Of a DNA stretch of 64,000 bases, positions 18,866-28,380 are shown one piece after another. This DNA is from Bogoriella caseilytica (GTDB taxonomy: Bacteria > Actinomycetota > Actinomycetes > Actinomycetales > Actinomycetaceae). Every line of letters begins with the position of its first letter. Position 1 is the stretch's first letter. The DNA lies in assembly GCF_003752405.1 (NCBI RefSeq), contig NZ_RKHK01000001.1:3038001-3102000 (forward strand). Direction: 5' to 3'. The notes beneath the pieces are model-generated. The model saw only the letters and a program-made list of their open reading frames with translations, was not told the origin of the DNA and searched no databases. Made by a program: the position numbers and the translations under genes.

Positions 18866-19734
18866 TGAGTATGCACGAGGAGGGCCTGATTCCGGCCACT
18901 GACGTCGCCCCTGGGGCTGCGCCGGATTTCCCTGTGCCAGAGCCGCTGGACAGCCATGGCCCGGCACGGGTGATCGCCATGTGCAACCAGAAGGGCGGGG
19001 TGGGTAAGACCACCAGCACCATCAACCTCGGTGCCGCGCTGGCCGAGTACGGGCGCAAGGTGCTCATCGTGGACTTCGACCCGCAGGGCGCCGCCTCCGC
19101 GGGCCTGGGGGTGAACGCGCACGAGCTGGAGCGCACCATCTACAACCTGCTACTGGAGCCGCGCACGGACGTGCGCGAGATCCTGACCGCCACCTCCACG
19201 CCCGGCCTGGATCTCATCCCCGCCAATATCGACCTGTCCGCCGCGGAGGTCCAGCTCGTCTCCGAGGTGGCGCGTGAGCAGGCGCTCGCGCGGGTGCTGC
19301 GCCCGGTGATGGACGACTACGACGTCATCATCATCGACTGCCAGCCCTCGCTCGGCCTGCTCACGGTGAACGCCCTGACCGCGGCGCACGGCGTCATTAT
19401 CCCGCTGGAGACCGAGTACTTCGCACTGCGGGGTGTCGCCCTGCTGGTGGAGTCCATCGAACGGGTACAGGAGCGGATCAACCCGCGCCTACAGATCGAT
19501 GGCATTCTCGCCACCATGGTCGATCTGCGCACCCTGCACTCCCGGGAGGTGCTCGAGCGCGTCCAGGAAGCCTTCGGCGATCAGGTCTACACCACCACCA
19601 TCGGGCGCACCGTGAAGTTCCCCGATGCCTCGGTGGCCACCGAGCCGATCACCAGCTACGCCCCCACCCACTCCGGGGCGCACGCGTATCGCCGCCTGGC
19701 CCGCGAGCTGGTGGCCCGCGGCGACGCACCCTGA
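18865..19734 (+). CDS. ParA/Soj-family ATPase beside scpAB
   Basis: 289 aa. A deviant Walker A box K-G-G-V-G-K-T-T is near residue 42, the switch/Walker B region V-D-F-D-P-Q-G and later I-I-I-D-C-Q-P-S follow. This is the ParA-like protein coded next to scpA in most actinobacteria; it is usually distinct from the oriC-proximal ParA that partners ParB, and no parB or parS is seen here. Start chosen as GTG 18865 because a -10-like box is placed for a leaderless message; ATG 18871 or 18838 are possible. Its stop overlaps the scpA start (TGATG), so expression is coupled. Confidence 0.88.
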   Translation: MSMHEEGLIPATDVAPGAAPDFPVPEPLDSHGPARVIAMCNQKGGVGKTTSTINLGAALAEYGRKVLIVDFDPQGAASAGLGVNAHELERTIYNLLLEPRTDVREILTATSTPGLDLIPANIDLSAAEVQLVSEVAREQALARVLRPVMDDYDVIIIDCQPSLGLLTVNALTAAHGVIIPLETEYFALRGVALLVESIERVQERINPRLQIDGILATMVDLRTLHSREVLERVQEAFGDQVYTTTIGRTVKFPDASVATEPITSYAPTHSGAHAYRRLARELVARGDAP

Positions 19735-20567
19735 TGACCGCGGTCACCGAACACCAGCGGCCCGGCAGCCATCGGCCACTGAGTTCCTTCGCGGTGACAC
19801 TGGAGAACTTCGAAGGCCCCTTCGACCTCCTGCTCTCCCTGATCGCCAAGCACCGCCTCGACATCACCGAAGTGGCCTTGGCTCAGGTCACCGACGAGTT
19901 CATCTCCCACATCACCGCCCAGCAGAACGCCGAGGGCGGCGAGTGGGACCTGGGCCAGGCCAGCGAGTTCCTGGTCATCGGCGCCACTCTCCTGGACCTC
20001 AAGGCCGCCCGCCTCCTGCCGCGTGGCGCCGTGGAGGACGAGGAGGACCTCGAGCTGCTTGAGGCCCGCGACCTGCTCTTCGCCCGGCTACTGCAGTACA
20101 AAGCCTTTAAGGAGGCTGCGGCGCACCTGCACGAGCAGTGGACGAAGGGCTCGCGCCGCTTCGCGCGAGCGGCGCCCTTGGAACCGCGCTTCGCCGCGCT
20201 GCTGCCGGAACTGATCACCCGGATCTCCCCGCACGACCTCGCACGCCTGGCCGCGGTGGCGCTCTCGCGCCGTCCCGAGGACCCCGAGGTCTCCACCGCG
20301 CATCTGCATCACGCCGTCGTACCCGTGGCCGAACAGGCGGCGCTGCTGGTGGACCGCCTCCGTGCTGCCGGTCAGGCCACCTTCGCGGAGCTTACCGAGG
20401 ACGCCCCGACGCTGGGTCACGTGGTCTCGCGTTTCCTCGCCCTGTTGGAGCTCTTCCGCTCCGGTGACGTCGTCTTCGATCAGGCTGAGGCGCTCGGTGA
20501 GCTGACCATCCGCTGGTCCGGCAGCGAGATGGGCGCCGTCACGGTGGAAGATGACTTCGATGACTGA
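19734..20567 (+). CDS. scpA: Segregation and condensation protein A
   Basis: 277 aa. ScpA is the kleisin that bridges SMC heads in the bacterial condensin. The N-terminal F-A-V-T-L-E-N-F-E-G-P-F-D-L-L-L-S-L-I-A-K segment and D-I-T-E-V-A-L-A-Q-V-T are diagnostic; the central part is acidic and the C-terminus forms a winged helix ending near E-L-T-I-R-W. It is translationally coupled to the ATPase before it and to scpB after it. Confidence 0.94.
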   Translation: MTAVTEHQRPGSHRPLSSFAVTLENFEGPFDLLLSLIAKHRLDITEVALAQVTDEFISHITAQQNAEGGEWDLGQASEFLVIGATLLDLKAARLLPRGAVEDEEDLELLEARDLLFARLLQYKAFKEAAAHLHEQWTKGSRRFARAAPLEPRFAALLPELITRISPHDLARLAAVALSRRPEDPEVSTAHLHHAVVPVAEQAALLVDRLRAAGQATFAELTEDAPTLGHVVSRFLALLELFRSGDVVFDQAEALGELTIRWSGSEMGAVTVEDDFDD

Positions 20568-21186
20568 TCCCCGCGAGGCCGCGGCGCCGCTGCCCTACGA
20601 GACCGTTCCGGACGACGTCGCCCCCGAGGAGTGGCTCGCAGCCATCGAGGCGATCCTGATGGTGGCCGAGGAACCCGTGCCCGCGGTACGCCTGGCCGCG
20701 GTGCTCAGCCTGCCCACCGGTCAAGTGACCGAGATGCTGCACCGGCTGGCTGCGGAGTACCGCGGCGAGGGAGAGGCGGCCACGCGCCCGCGGGGTTTCG
20801 AGCTCCGCGAGGCCGCGGGCGGCTGGCGCATCTACTCCCACCCGGCGCACGCGGACCTGGTCGGACGCTTCGTGCTCGACGGCCAGACAGCCCGACTCAC
20901 CCAGGCCTCGCTGGAGACTCTCGCGGTGATCGCCTACCGTCAGCCCATCTCCCGCGGGCGTATCGCCGCCATCCGCGGGGTCAATGTGGACGGCGTGGTG
21001 CGCACCTTGCAGGCCCGCGGCCTGATCGAGGACGTGGAGCCGGAGTCCGCCGGTGGTGAGCGTGCCGCGCGCTACCGCACCACCACCTCGTTCCTGGAGC
21101 GCCTCGGTTTGAGTTCCCTCGACGATCTCCCGCCACTGGCGCCCTACCTTCCTGACGGCCTGGATGACGATGAGGAGCTGACGTGA
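20560..21186 (+). CDS. scpB: Segregation and condensation protein B
   Basis: 208 aa. Two winged-helix domains: A-A-I-E-A-I-L-M-V-A-E-E-P-V near the start and L-E-T-L-A-V-I-A-Y-R-Q-P-I-S-R-G-R-I-A-A-I-R-G-V in the second half, the ScpB signature. It dimerises on ScpA in the SMC complex. ATG 20560 is preferred over ATG 20551 because GGTGGAAG at 20543-20550 is then correctly spaced; it overlaps the scpA stop by eight bases. Confidence 0.92.
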   Translation: MTDPREAAAPLPYETVPDDVAPEEWLAAIEAILMVAEEPVPAVRLAAVLSLPTGQVTEMLHRLAAEYRGEGEAATRPRGFELREAAGGWRIYSHPAHADLVGRFVLDGQTARLTQASLETLAVIAYRQPISRGRIAAIRGVNVDGVVRTLQARGLIEDVEPESAGGERAARYRTTTSFLERLGLSSLDDLPPLAPYLPDGLDDDEELT

Positions 21187-21923
21187 GCACCGACGACGCC
21201 GAGGGCGTGCGCCTGCAGAAGGTGCTGGCCCACGCCGGCCTGGGCTCGCGGCGGGCCTGCGAGACCATGATCGCCCAGGGCCGAGTGAGCGTGGACGGCG
21301 CCGTGGTGCGCGAACTCGGCACCCGGGTGGACCCGGCCACCGCGGTGCTGCACGTGGACGGGCTGCGCGTGCAACTCGATGACTCGCAGGTGACGATCGC
21401 GCTGAACAAGCCGCTCGGCGTGGTCTCGAGCATGAGTGACGAGAACGGGCGGCCCGACCTCTCCCAGTTCGTGGCCGACCGCGCCGAGCGGCTCTTCCAC
21501 GTCGGCCGTTTGGACGCCGAGACCACCGGCCTGCTGCTCCTGACCAATGACGGCGAACTCGCGCACCGGCTCGCGCACCCGTCGTACGAGGTCTCCAAGA
21601 CCTACGTGGCCACCGTCGAGGGCCGGGTGGCGCCGAAGCTGGGCCGGAAGCTCACCGCGGGCATCGAACTCGAGGACGGCCCGGTCACCGTCGAGGACTT
21701 CGCCATCAAGGACATCTCCGGGCAGACCTCGCTGGTGGAACTCACCCTGCACGAGGGCCGCAACCACATCGTGCGCCGGCTCCTGGCCGAGGTGGGCCAC
21801 CCGGTCACCCAGCTGGTGCGTACCCAGGTGGGGCCCGTGCGTCTGGGCTCCCTGCGCGCCGGCCGTACCCGCACGATCGCTGGGCGCGAGCTCGGCGCCC
21901 TGATGCAGGCGGTCGGCCTGTGA
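21183..21923 (+). CDS. rluB: 23S rRNA pseudouridine synthase, RluB/RsuA family
   Basis: 246 aa. N-terminal S4 RNA-binding domain (R-L-Q-K-V-L-A-H-A-G-L-G-S-R-R) and a catalytic domain with the family aspartate in V-G-R-L-D-A-E-T-T-G-L-L-L-L-T-N-D-G. The closing N-H-I-V-R-R-L-L-A-E-V-G-H-P-V is also typical. By context with scpAB it is the RluB-type enzyme acting on the large subunit rRNA. The start GTG overlaps the scpB stop (GTGA). Confidence 0.92.
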   Translation: MSTDDAEGVRLQKVLAHAGLGSRRACETMIAQGRVSVDGAVVRELGTRVDPATAVLHVDGLRVQLDDSQVTIALNKPLGVVSSMSDENGRPDLSQFVADRAERLFHVGRLDAETTGLLLLTNDGELAHRLAHPSYEVSKTYVATVEGRVAPKLGRKLTAGIELEDGPVTVEDFAIKDISGQTSLVELTLHEGRNHIVRRLLAEVGHPVTQLVRTQVGPVRLGSLRAGRTRTIAGRELGALMQAVGL

Positions 21924-23062
21924 CCGCCGCGACCCACGGCCCCGGGGCGGTGGGCACCCGCGGCCCGGTCAAGGTGATCGGCGCCGGACTGCTCGGCGCC
22001 TCCCTGGGCCTGGCTCTGCGCGGCGCCGGCGTCGAGGTACAGCTCGCGGACGCCTCCCCGCAAGCCCTGGCCCTGGCCCGGGATCTCGGTGCCGGCGACA
22101 TCCCCGACCCGGCCGACACCGCCGCACCGAGCATCGTGGTCGTCGCCACCCCGCCCGATGTGGCGGCCGTCGCGGTGATCGAGGCGCTGCGCGCCCATCC
22201 GGGGGCGGTCGTCACCGACGTGGCGAGCGTGAAAGCACCCATCGAGGAGGAAGTCCTCGCCACGAGCCGCCCGGCTGAACTGGACGTCTCCCGCTACGTC
22301 GGCTCGCACCCCATGGCCGGGCGGGAGCGATCCGGCGCCGCCGCCGCGCACGCCGATCTGTTCGCGGGCCGGCCCTGGGTGATCGTCCCCCACGCCGGCA
22401 GCGCGGAGGACGCCGTCCTCGCGGTGCGCACACTCGCCGCGGACGTCGGCTCGGCACCGGTGCGCATGGGTGCCAGCGAGCACGACGACGCCGTCGCCCT
22501 GGTCTCCCACCTGCCCCAGCTCGCCGCCACCTTGGTGGCCACCCGCCTGGTGGACGCTCCGGAGGAGGCGCTGGCCCTGGCCGGGCAGGGCCTGCGTGAC
22601 GTCACCCGCATCGCGGCCTCCGATCCGCAGCTGTGGTCCACGATCCTGGTGGGCAATGCCGCACCCGTGGCGGCTGTGCTGCGCCAGTTGCGCGAGGATC
22701 TCGACCAGCTCCTGGAGCCCTTGGATCGTTCGGCTGAGCACGGACCCGATGCCCCGGGCGCCACCGGGCCGCTCGCGCAGGCTGTGGCCGCCGGGAACCG
22801 CGGCGTGGAGCGCATTCCGGGCAAACACGGCGGTGCGCCGCGCCGCTACAGCGAAGTCACCGCGCTGGTGCCCGACGAGCCCGGGGCCCTGGCCCGGCTG
22901 CTCGCCGAAGTTGGCGAGGAGGGCGTGAACCTGGAAGATCTGCACCTGGAACACTCCGCGGGGCAGCGTGTGGGTCTGGCGCGGATCTCCGTTCTGCCCG
23001 CTGCGGCCGGCCCGCTGGAGAAGGCGCTGGAACGCCGGGGCTGGCAAGTGGTTGCTCCGTGA
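21920..23062 (+). CDS. tyrA: Prephenate dehydrogenase with C-terminal ACT domain
   Basis: 380 aa. Oxidatively decarboxylates prephenate to 4-hydroxyphenylpyruvate for tyrosine synthesis. The Rossmann start is V-I-G-A-G-L-L-G-A-S-L, the substrate site V-G-S-H-P-M-A-G-R-E-R-S-G, and S-H-L-P-Q-L lies before the helical dimer domain. From about residue 310 an ACT domain (L-V-P-D-E-P-G-A-L-A-R-L-L-A-E-V) probably gives feedback control by an aromatic amino acid. The start overlaps the rluB stop by 4 bases. Confidence 0.9.
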   Translation: MTAATHGPGAVGTRGPVKVIGAGLLGASLGLALRGAGVEVQLADASPQALALARDLGAGDIPDPADTAAPSIVVVATPPDVAAVAVIEALRAHPGAVVTDVASVKAPIEEEVLATSRPAELDVSRYVGSHPMAGRERSGAAAAHADLFAGRPWVIVPHAGSAEDAVLAVRTLAADVGSAPVRMGASEHDDAVALVSHLPQLAATLVATRLVDAPEEALALAGQGLRDVTRIAASDPQLWSTILVGNAAPVAAVLRQLREDLDQLLEPLDRSAEHGPDAPGATGPLAQAVAAGNRGVERIPGKHGGAPRRYSEVTALVPDEPGALARLLAEVGEEGVNLEDLHLEHSAGQRVGLARISVLPAAAGPLEKALERRGWQVVAP

Positions 23063-23111
23063 CGCGGGGGAAGACAGGCCGCACATCTGCGGCAGGAACG
23101 AAGGAGAAGGT

Positions 23112-23840
23112 ATGACGGGCCGAGGGATCGTGGTGGCCGTGGACGGCCCGTCGGGGACGGGGAAGTCCACGGTCTCGCGGCAGGTGGCCTCCCGCCTGCA
23201 GCTGTCCTACCTCGACACCGGCGCCATGTATCGCGCTGCCACCTGGTGGAGCCTGCATGAGGGCGTGGAGCTCGACGACCAAGCCGCCGTGGCGGCCGTG
23301 GTGCGCGCCATGCCCTTGGAGATGATCACCGACCCGCACGACCCGCACGTGGTGTGCGCGGGCACCGACATCACCGAGGACATCCGCGCCAAGGAACTCA
23401 CCGAGGTGGTCTCCAAGATCGCCACGAACCTCGAGGTGCGCGCCGAACTCAAGCGGCTCCAGCGCGAGATCCTCGCCCAGGAGGCCCGTGATGGCCGCTC
23501 CGCCGGCGCGGGCGTGGTCGCCGAGGGGCGCGACATCACCACCGTGGTGGCCCCCGACGCCGATGTGCGCATCCTGCTCACCGCCTCCGAGTCCACGCGC
23601 CTGGCCCGCCGCGCCAAGGAACGCCACGGCGTGGCCGACCTCGCCACGATCGAGGCCACCCGTGATGAGGTGCTGCGCCGCGATGCCGATGACTCCACCG
23701 TCTCGAACTTCATGACGGCAGCCGACGGCGTGCTCACCATCGATACCTCCGAGCTGGACATCTCGCAGGTGGTCGAGGGCGTCCTCGGCGCTATCGCGGA
23801 CCACACGACCTGCGCGCACTCCGAGGAGGCGGCGCGATGA
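23112..23840 (+). CDS. cmk: Cytidylate kinase
   Basis: 242 aa. Phosphorylates CMP/dCMP to the diphosphates. P-loop V-D-G-P-S-G-T-G-K-S-T-V near residues 10-21, then Y-L-D-T-G-A-M-Y-R-A, and the CMP-binding V-A-E-G-R-D-I-T-T-V-V. The lid R-L-A-R-R-A-K-E-R is present. ATG 23112 is fixed by a strong AAGGAGAAGG six bases or less upstream. The stop overlaps the next gene (ATGA). Confidence 0.95.
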   Translation: MTGRGIVVAVDGPSGTGKSTVSRQVASRLQLSYLDTGAMYRAATWWSLHEGVELDDQAAVAAVVRAMPLEMITDPHDPHVVCAGTDITEDIRAKELTEVVSKIATNLEVRAELKRLQREILAQEARDGRSAGAGVVAEGRDITTVVAPDADVRILLTASESTRLARRAKERHGVADLATIEATRDEVLRRDADDSTVSNFMTAADGVLTIDTSELDISQVVEGVLGAIADHTTCAHSEEAAR

Positions 23841-24523
23841 CCCAGCAACCTACGCGTGGCCAGCGCGTGACAGCCCAGGACATCCACCGGTGGGGCCCGA
23901 TCTGGTCCCGCCGGGTGGGGTGGGTGCTCGACCACATCTGGTGGAACACCCAGGTGCACGGCAAGGAGAACCTACCGGCGAGCGGCCCGGTGCTCATCGC
24001 CTCGAACCACACCGGGATCGTGGACGGGCCCCTGCTGCACGGAGCACTGCCGCGCGGCAGTCACATCCTGGTCAAGCAGGAGTTCTGGGACCACTGGGCC
24101 GGCGGCCCGGCCATGACCCTGGCCGGCCAGATCCCGGTGGACCGCAAGGCCGGGCGCTCCGCGCTGGCCGTGGGCAAGCAGCTGTTGACCGAGGGCCGCG
24201 TGGTCGGCATCTTCCCCGAGGGCACCCGCGGGCGAGGCGATGTCTCCGAGGTGCGCGCCGGCGTGGCCTGGCTGGCCACCCAGACCCAGGCGCCCGTGGT
24301 GCCGGTGGCGGTGCTCGGCACCCGCCGCCCGGGCGACCCGCGGGGCTATGTGCCGCCTGCGCGAGCCAAGTTGCACGTGGTGATCGGCAGGCCGCTGGAT
24401 CTCCAGCTCGAAGGGCTCACCGGCCGCGCGGCGCTGACTCGCGCCATGGAGGGGATCGGCACCGGGATGAAGGCCCACGTGGACGCCGCGATCACGATGA
24501 CCGGCGTCCAGCTGCCGGACTGA
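23837..24523 (+). CDS. 1-acyl-sn-glycerol-3-phosphate acyltransferase family protein
   Basis: 228 aa. The PlsC/LPLAT motifs are clear: block I S-N-H-T-G-I-V-D (the H(X)4D catalytic pair), block III F-P-E-G-T-R-G-R-G and block IV V-P-V-A-V-L-G. It would acylate lysophosphatidate or a similar acceptor at the inner face of the membrane. It is wedged between cmk and der, as in many actinobacteria, and is translationally coupled to cmk. Confidence 0.88.
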   Translation: MTQQPTRGQRVTAQDIHRWGPIWSRRVGWVLDHIWWNTQVHGKENLPASGPVLIASNHTGIVDGPLLHGALPRGSHILVKQEFWDHWAGGPAMTLAGQIPVDRKAGRSALAVGKQLLTEGRVVGIFPEGTRGRGDVSEVRAGVAWLATQTQAPVVPVAVLGTRRPGDPRGYVPPARAKLHVVIGRPLDLQLEGLTGRAALTRAMEGIGTGMKAHVDAAITMTGVQLPD

Positions 24524-24535
24524 GAGAATGGGGGC

Positions 24536-26095
24536 ATGACCACCCCCGAGCATGACCGCGAGCCCCACGACGTCGACGCCACTGCGCCGATCGGCGAGGA
24601 GCCGGAAGCGACGCCCGGCACGGAGTCGGGAGAGGGACCCGAGGTAGTCGACCCAGCCGAGGACTCCCGCCACGCCGAGGCGCTGCGGGCAGGCCTGGCC
24701 GACTACGAACTCGACGAGACCGACCTCGCTCTGCTGGAGGACGAGGAGATTCCCTTTGAGGAGGGACCCCGGCCCGGCCTGCCCGTGCTCGCCGTCATCG
24801 GCCGCCCGAACGTGGGCAAGTCGACGCTCGTCAACCGGGTGCTCGGGCGCCGCGAAGCCGTGGTCCAGGACGTTCCCGGCGTCACCCGCGACCGGGTCAG
24901 CTACCCGGCCGAGTGGGCCGGTCGTGACTTCACTCTGGTGGACACCGGCGGCTGGGAGGTCGACGCCGCCGGACTGGACGCCTCGGTGGCCCACCAGGCG
25001 GAGGTCGCCATCTCCATGGCCGACGCCGTGATGTTCGTGGTGGACGCCGTGGTGGGCCCCACCGCCACCGACGAGGAGGTGGTGCGCCTGCTGCGCCGCT
25101 CCGGCAAGCCGGTGGTGCTGGTGGCCAACAAGGTGGACTCCCAGATGCAAGAGGCGGACGCCAGCGCGCTGTGGTCCCTCGGCCTGGGGGAGCCATGGGC
25201 GGTCTCCGCGTTGCACGGCCGCGGCAGCGGCGACGTGCTCGATCAGGCGATGCGAATCCTCCCCGAGGTCTCCGGGGTGGCCGGTGACCTGCCCGAGGGA
25301 GGGCCCCGCCGTATCGCCCTGGTGGGTAAGCCGAACGTGGGGAAGTCCTCGCTGCTGAACCGGCTGGCCGGCTCGGAGCGCGTGGTGGTCGACTCCACGG
25401 CGGGCACCACCCGTGACCCGGTGGACGAGCTGATCGAGGTGGACCAGCGCCCCTGGTGGTTCGTGGACACCGCCGGCATCCGACGGCGCGTCCATCAGAC
25501 CTCCGGCGCGGACTTCTACGCCTCGCTGCGCACCCAGGCAGCCCTGGAGAAGGCGGAGGTGGGCCTGGTGCTCATCGATGCCTCCGAGCCGATGAGCGTG
25601 CAGGACACCCGCGTGATCCAGCAGGTCATCGACGCCGGGCGCGCGCTGGTGATCGCCTTCAACAAGTGGGACATGGTGGATGAGGACCGCCGTCCGCTTC
25701 TGGAGCGCGAGATCGAGCAGGACCTCGTCCAGCTCACCTGGGCGCCGCGGGTGAACCTCTCCGCGTTGACCGGCTGGCACACCAACCGCCTCACCCGCGC
25801 GCTGGACACCGCGCTGAGTTCCTGGGACACCCGCATCCCGACCGGGCGGTTGAACGCCTTCCTCGGGGAGCTGGCTGCAGCGCACCCGCACCCGGTGCGC
25901 GGGGGCAAGCAGCCACGCATCCTCTTCGCCACACAGGCCGCCACCCGGCCACCGCGCTTCGTGCTCTTCGCCTCGGGCTTCCTGGAGCCGGGATACCGGC
26001 GCTTCATCGAGAACCGGCTGCGTGAGCACTTCGAGTTCACCGGCACGCCGATCGAGATCAGCGTGCGCGTGCGGGAGAAGCGCAAGCGCCGCTGA
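24536..26095 (+). CDS. der: Ribosome biogenesis GTPase Der (EngA)
   Basis: 519 aa. An acidic N-terminal extension of about 80 residues, common in actinobacterial Der, is followed by two GTPase domains: G-R-P-N-V-G-K-S at 89-96 and G-K-P-N-V-G-K-S at 264-271, each with D-T-G/A-G and N-K-V-D or N-K-W-D motifs, then a KH-like domain. Der assists 50S subunit assembly. The ATG follows GAATGGGGGC 12 bases after the acyltransferase stop. The C-terminus ends in a basic R-E-K-R-K-R-R run. Confidence 0.95.
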   Translation: MTTPEHDREPHDVDATAPIGEEPEATPGTESGEGPEVVDPAEDSRHAEALRAGLADYELDETDLALLEDEEIPFEEGPRPGLPVLAVIGRPNVGKSTLVNRVLGRREAVVQDVPGVTRDRVSYPAEWAGRDFTLVDTGGWEVDAAGLDASVAHQAEVAISMADAVMFVVDAVVGPTATDEEVVRLLRRSGKPVVLVANKVDSQMQEADASALWSLGLGEPWAVSALHGRGSGDVLDQAMRILPEVSGVAGDLPEGGPRRIALVGKPNVGKSSLLNRLAGSERVVVDSTAGTTRDPVDELIEVDQRPWWFVDTAGIRRRVHQTSGADFYASLRTQAALEKAEVGLVLIDASEPMSVQDTRVIQQVIDAGRALVIAFNKWDMVDEDRRPLLEREIEQDLVQLTWAPRVNLSALTGWHTNRLTRALDTALSSWDTRIPTGRLNAFLGELAAAHPHPVRGGKQPRILFATQAATRPPRFVLFASGFLEPGYRRFIENRLREHFEFTGTPIEISVRVREKRKRR

Positions 26096-26218
26096 GCTGG
26101 GAGAGGGGCACCACCAGTGGTGTGAGGTGACGAGGCGTGGCGTGACGATCGGGTGGGGAAAGTGGCGCTGACCGCCAGTTTCTCCACCCGATGCGCCGCG
26201 GCGTCTCCTCGGGCCGGC

Positions 26219-27091
26219 TCAGTCGGGGGAGCGCTGAGGCCGGGCCATCGGCTCGGCGTCATTGAGCCACCGCATGGCTGCGGTACCCAGGTGCCCGACG
26301 GGGCGGTGCACGAAGCGGTCCAGGCGGGGATGGTCGGCCACCTCGAGCATCGGCCGGGTGGCGCGCGGCAGGGTGGCGACGGCGGCCCGAGCGAGCAGGC
26401 CGTAGCCCAGGCGCGCCGAGCCCGGCAGTGGGGGCTCGCGCAGCAGGAAGGCGGCCACGTCGCGTGCGGCCTCGGTGCTCTGCAGATGCGGGCGGAACTC
26501 GGCGAGGGCATGGCGGAGCCCGGCGTGCGTGGTGGGCACCCGGTGGGCGCCGAGCTTGCGGGCCACGACCGCAGTCTGGGCCACATAGGTGTCGCGCTGC
26601 TCCGGGGTGAGCCGGGTGCGCCCGTAAAGGTGGTGGGCGGTGAGGAAGGAGTCGATCTCCGCGCAGTGCACCCACAGCAGCAGCTCGGGGTCGTCGGCGC
26701 GGTAGGGGCGGCCGTCCGGGGCGGTACCGGCAATGCGCACGTGCACCGCGCGCACGATGTCGACGGCTTGCTGGGCGTGCTCCGCAGTGCCGAAGGTGGT
26801 GGTCGCCAGGAAGGTGGCGGTGCGCGCCAGCCTGCCCCAGGTATCGGCGCGGTAGCCCGAGTGCGCGGCCACCGCGGCCATGGCCAGCGGGTGCAGCGAC
26901 TGCAAGAGCAGCGCGCGGATGCCGCCGATGTACATGCTCGGGTCACCGTGCACGATCTGGATGGGGGAGTCGTCGTCGAACCAGCGCGGGCCGGGGGTGG
27001 CGTGGATCCGCTCGCGAACCGCTGCGGCGTCCTCGCCGGCCACCTTCTCCAAGAGGGCCTGGCTCAGCCGGGTGCGTAGGTCCGAGGTCAT
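26219..27091 (-). CDS. Oxygenase MpaB family protein (DUF2236)
   Basis: 290 aa. The DUF2236/MpaB layout is recognisable: G-D-P-S-M-Y-I-G-G-I-R-A-L-L-L-Q-S-L-H-P, then W-G-R-L-A-R-T-A-T-F, D-D-P-E-L-L-L-W-V-H, and a helical C-terminal half. Members include latex-clearing and MpaB-like heme proteins, but the substrate of this one is unknown. It converges on der, leaving a 123-base gap with no recognisable feature. Confidence 0.8.
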   Translation of the reverse strand: MTSDLRTRLSQALLEKVAGEDAAAVRERIHATPGPRWFDDDSPIQIVHGDPSMYIGGIRALLLQSLHPLAMAAVAAHSGYRADTWGRLARTATFLATTTFGTAEHAQQAVDIVRAVHVRIAGTAPDGRPYRADDPELLLWVHCAEIDSFLTAHHLYGRTRLTPEQRDTYVAQTAVVARKLGAHRVPTTHAGLRHALAEFRPHLQSTEAARDVAAFLLREPPLPGSARLGYGLLARAAVATLPRATRPMLEVADHPRLDRFVHRPVGHLGTAAMRWLNDAEPMARPQRSPD

Positions 27092-27146
27092 TCGTCTAGT
27101 CTGCCCGGCGGGCCGGCACCGCGCGTGCGGGCGCCGTCGGTGCGAG

Positions 27147-28355
27147 CTACTGGCTGCGGGCGGTGCGGTGCAGCTCCTGGAGCCAGCCTCGCAGCTCCTC
27201 GGCTTCGGCGAGCAGCCCGGGGATGCGGATGCCGTCGCGTTCCCCGGTGCGTCGGTTGAGGCTCCGCCCCGCCCGTTTCAGAGCTGGGAGCCGGCTCATC
27301 ACCGCTGTGGTGCGCGCGGGCTCGGGGACCAGTAGGACGGCGCTGAGGCTGTCGCTCGTCACCTCCTGGACCTCGTGCCAGGCCACAGCGACCTGGCCGA
27401 TGTGCACCCCGTCGCTCCGGATCACCACGGACGTGGGCCGGAGGATGCGGGTGGCGGTGTAGAGCGCGCAGGCCACGAGCAGCAGGGCGCCGGCCGCCAC
27501 GATGGCCAGAGCGAGTGGAGAGTTCCACGGTGAGGGCGGGGCCTGGGGGGCCAGCAACGCGGTGGCCCCGCAGATCGCGGCGAGCACCAGGAACAAGACA
27601 GTCGCGACCGCAGCTCCTCTGCGGGAGGTCCGTAGGGTCACCTGCCCGTCCTGGCGGAGCTGGGCGTTCCACTCGGCCTGCTGGCCGCTCTGACTCTCTG
27701 GCTCGCGCGCGGTGGCAGTGACGGTGCGCTCCGGATAGGCCTCGGCGCGGCGGGCGGAGTCGTCGAGCCGCGCCTCACTGCCGGCGAAGGTGGCGCGCGC
27801 TTCGGCCAGCCAGGGGCCGGCTTCGTACAACTGGGGGAACGCGAGCCGGGGGAGGCGCAGGACTCCTCCGTCGAGCGTGGCCCGCGTGCCGCGCAGCGCC
27901 TGCTGGCCGTGGTGGTTCACCTCGAGGCTGAGAGGGCGGCGTGAGGCGTCCACCCGCACGACGTCGAAGCCGTCCCAGGGAAGGGTCCAGCGTGGTGCGC
28001 GCCTCCGCCGGCCGGGGCGCTGGAGTGCCAGGCCCTCGCGCGTGAGCCGCAGCTGGGGACCACCGGTGGCGCCGAAGTAGCTGAGCGGTAGGCCGAGCAG
28101 CCCGAAGCCGAGCAGAGCGAGCGTGCCGGTGAGGAACTCTCCTTGCACGAGCAGCCCGACACTGGCGAGGGTGGCCAGCACGCAACCCCAGAAGTAGGGG
28201 CTCCGCAGCGGGCGCAGCGGTGCGACGGTGTCGATCACGGTCTCCCGCTTGGCGGTCAGCTCCCAGCGCTTGTAGGCCGTGTTGATGGACAACGGCCGAC
28301 CCATGGCCGTGTGCCCCTCGAAGGACTCGGGCTCCTGGTGGTGGCTGTCGGTCAC
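27147..28355 (-). CDS. Membrane protein with PH-like segments, function unknown
   Basis: 402 aa. An N-terminal W-E-L-T-A-K-R-E region leads into a hydrophobic hairpin (Y-F-W-G-C-V-L-A-T-L-A-S-V-G-L-L-V), then a soluble beta-rich domain and, in the second half, another hydrophobic pair followed by a similar beta-rich part (S-V-V-I-R-S-D-G-V-H-I-G-Q-V-A-V-A-W-H-E-V). The pattern resembles bacterial PH-like membrane proteins but I cannot name the family. GTG 28355 is chosen because AAAGGGAG lies just upstream; the frame is open further back without a ribosome binding site. Probably co-transcribed with the following small membrane gene 25 bases upstream. Confidence 0.6.
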   Translation of the reverse strand: MTDSHHQEPESFEGHTAMGRPLSINTAYKRWELTAKRETVIDTVAPLRPLRSPYFWGCVLATLASVGLLVQGEFLTGTLALLGFGLLGLPLSYFGATGGPQLRLTREGLALQRPGRRRRAPRWTLPWDGFDVVRVDASRRPLSLEVNHHGQQALRGTRATLDGGVLRLPRLAFPQLYEAGPWLAEARATFAGSEARLDDSARRAEAYPERTVTATAREPESQSGQQAEWNAQLRQDGQVTLRTSRRGAAVATVLFLVLAAICGATALLAPQAPPSPWNSPLALAIVAAGALLLVACALYTATRILRPTSVVIRSDGVHIGQVAVAWHEVQEVTSDSLSAVLLVPEPARTTAVMSRLPALKRAGRSLNRRTGERDGIRIPGLLAEAEELRGWLQELHRTARSQ

Positions 28356-28380
28356 GCTCTCCCTTTCTGGCGACTGTGCG

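Noticed and set aside
23972-26029. 685-codon frame antisense to der and plsC-like genes
   Set aside because: Shadow frame; Der has two intact GTPase domains on the other strand.
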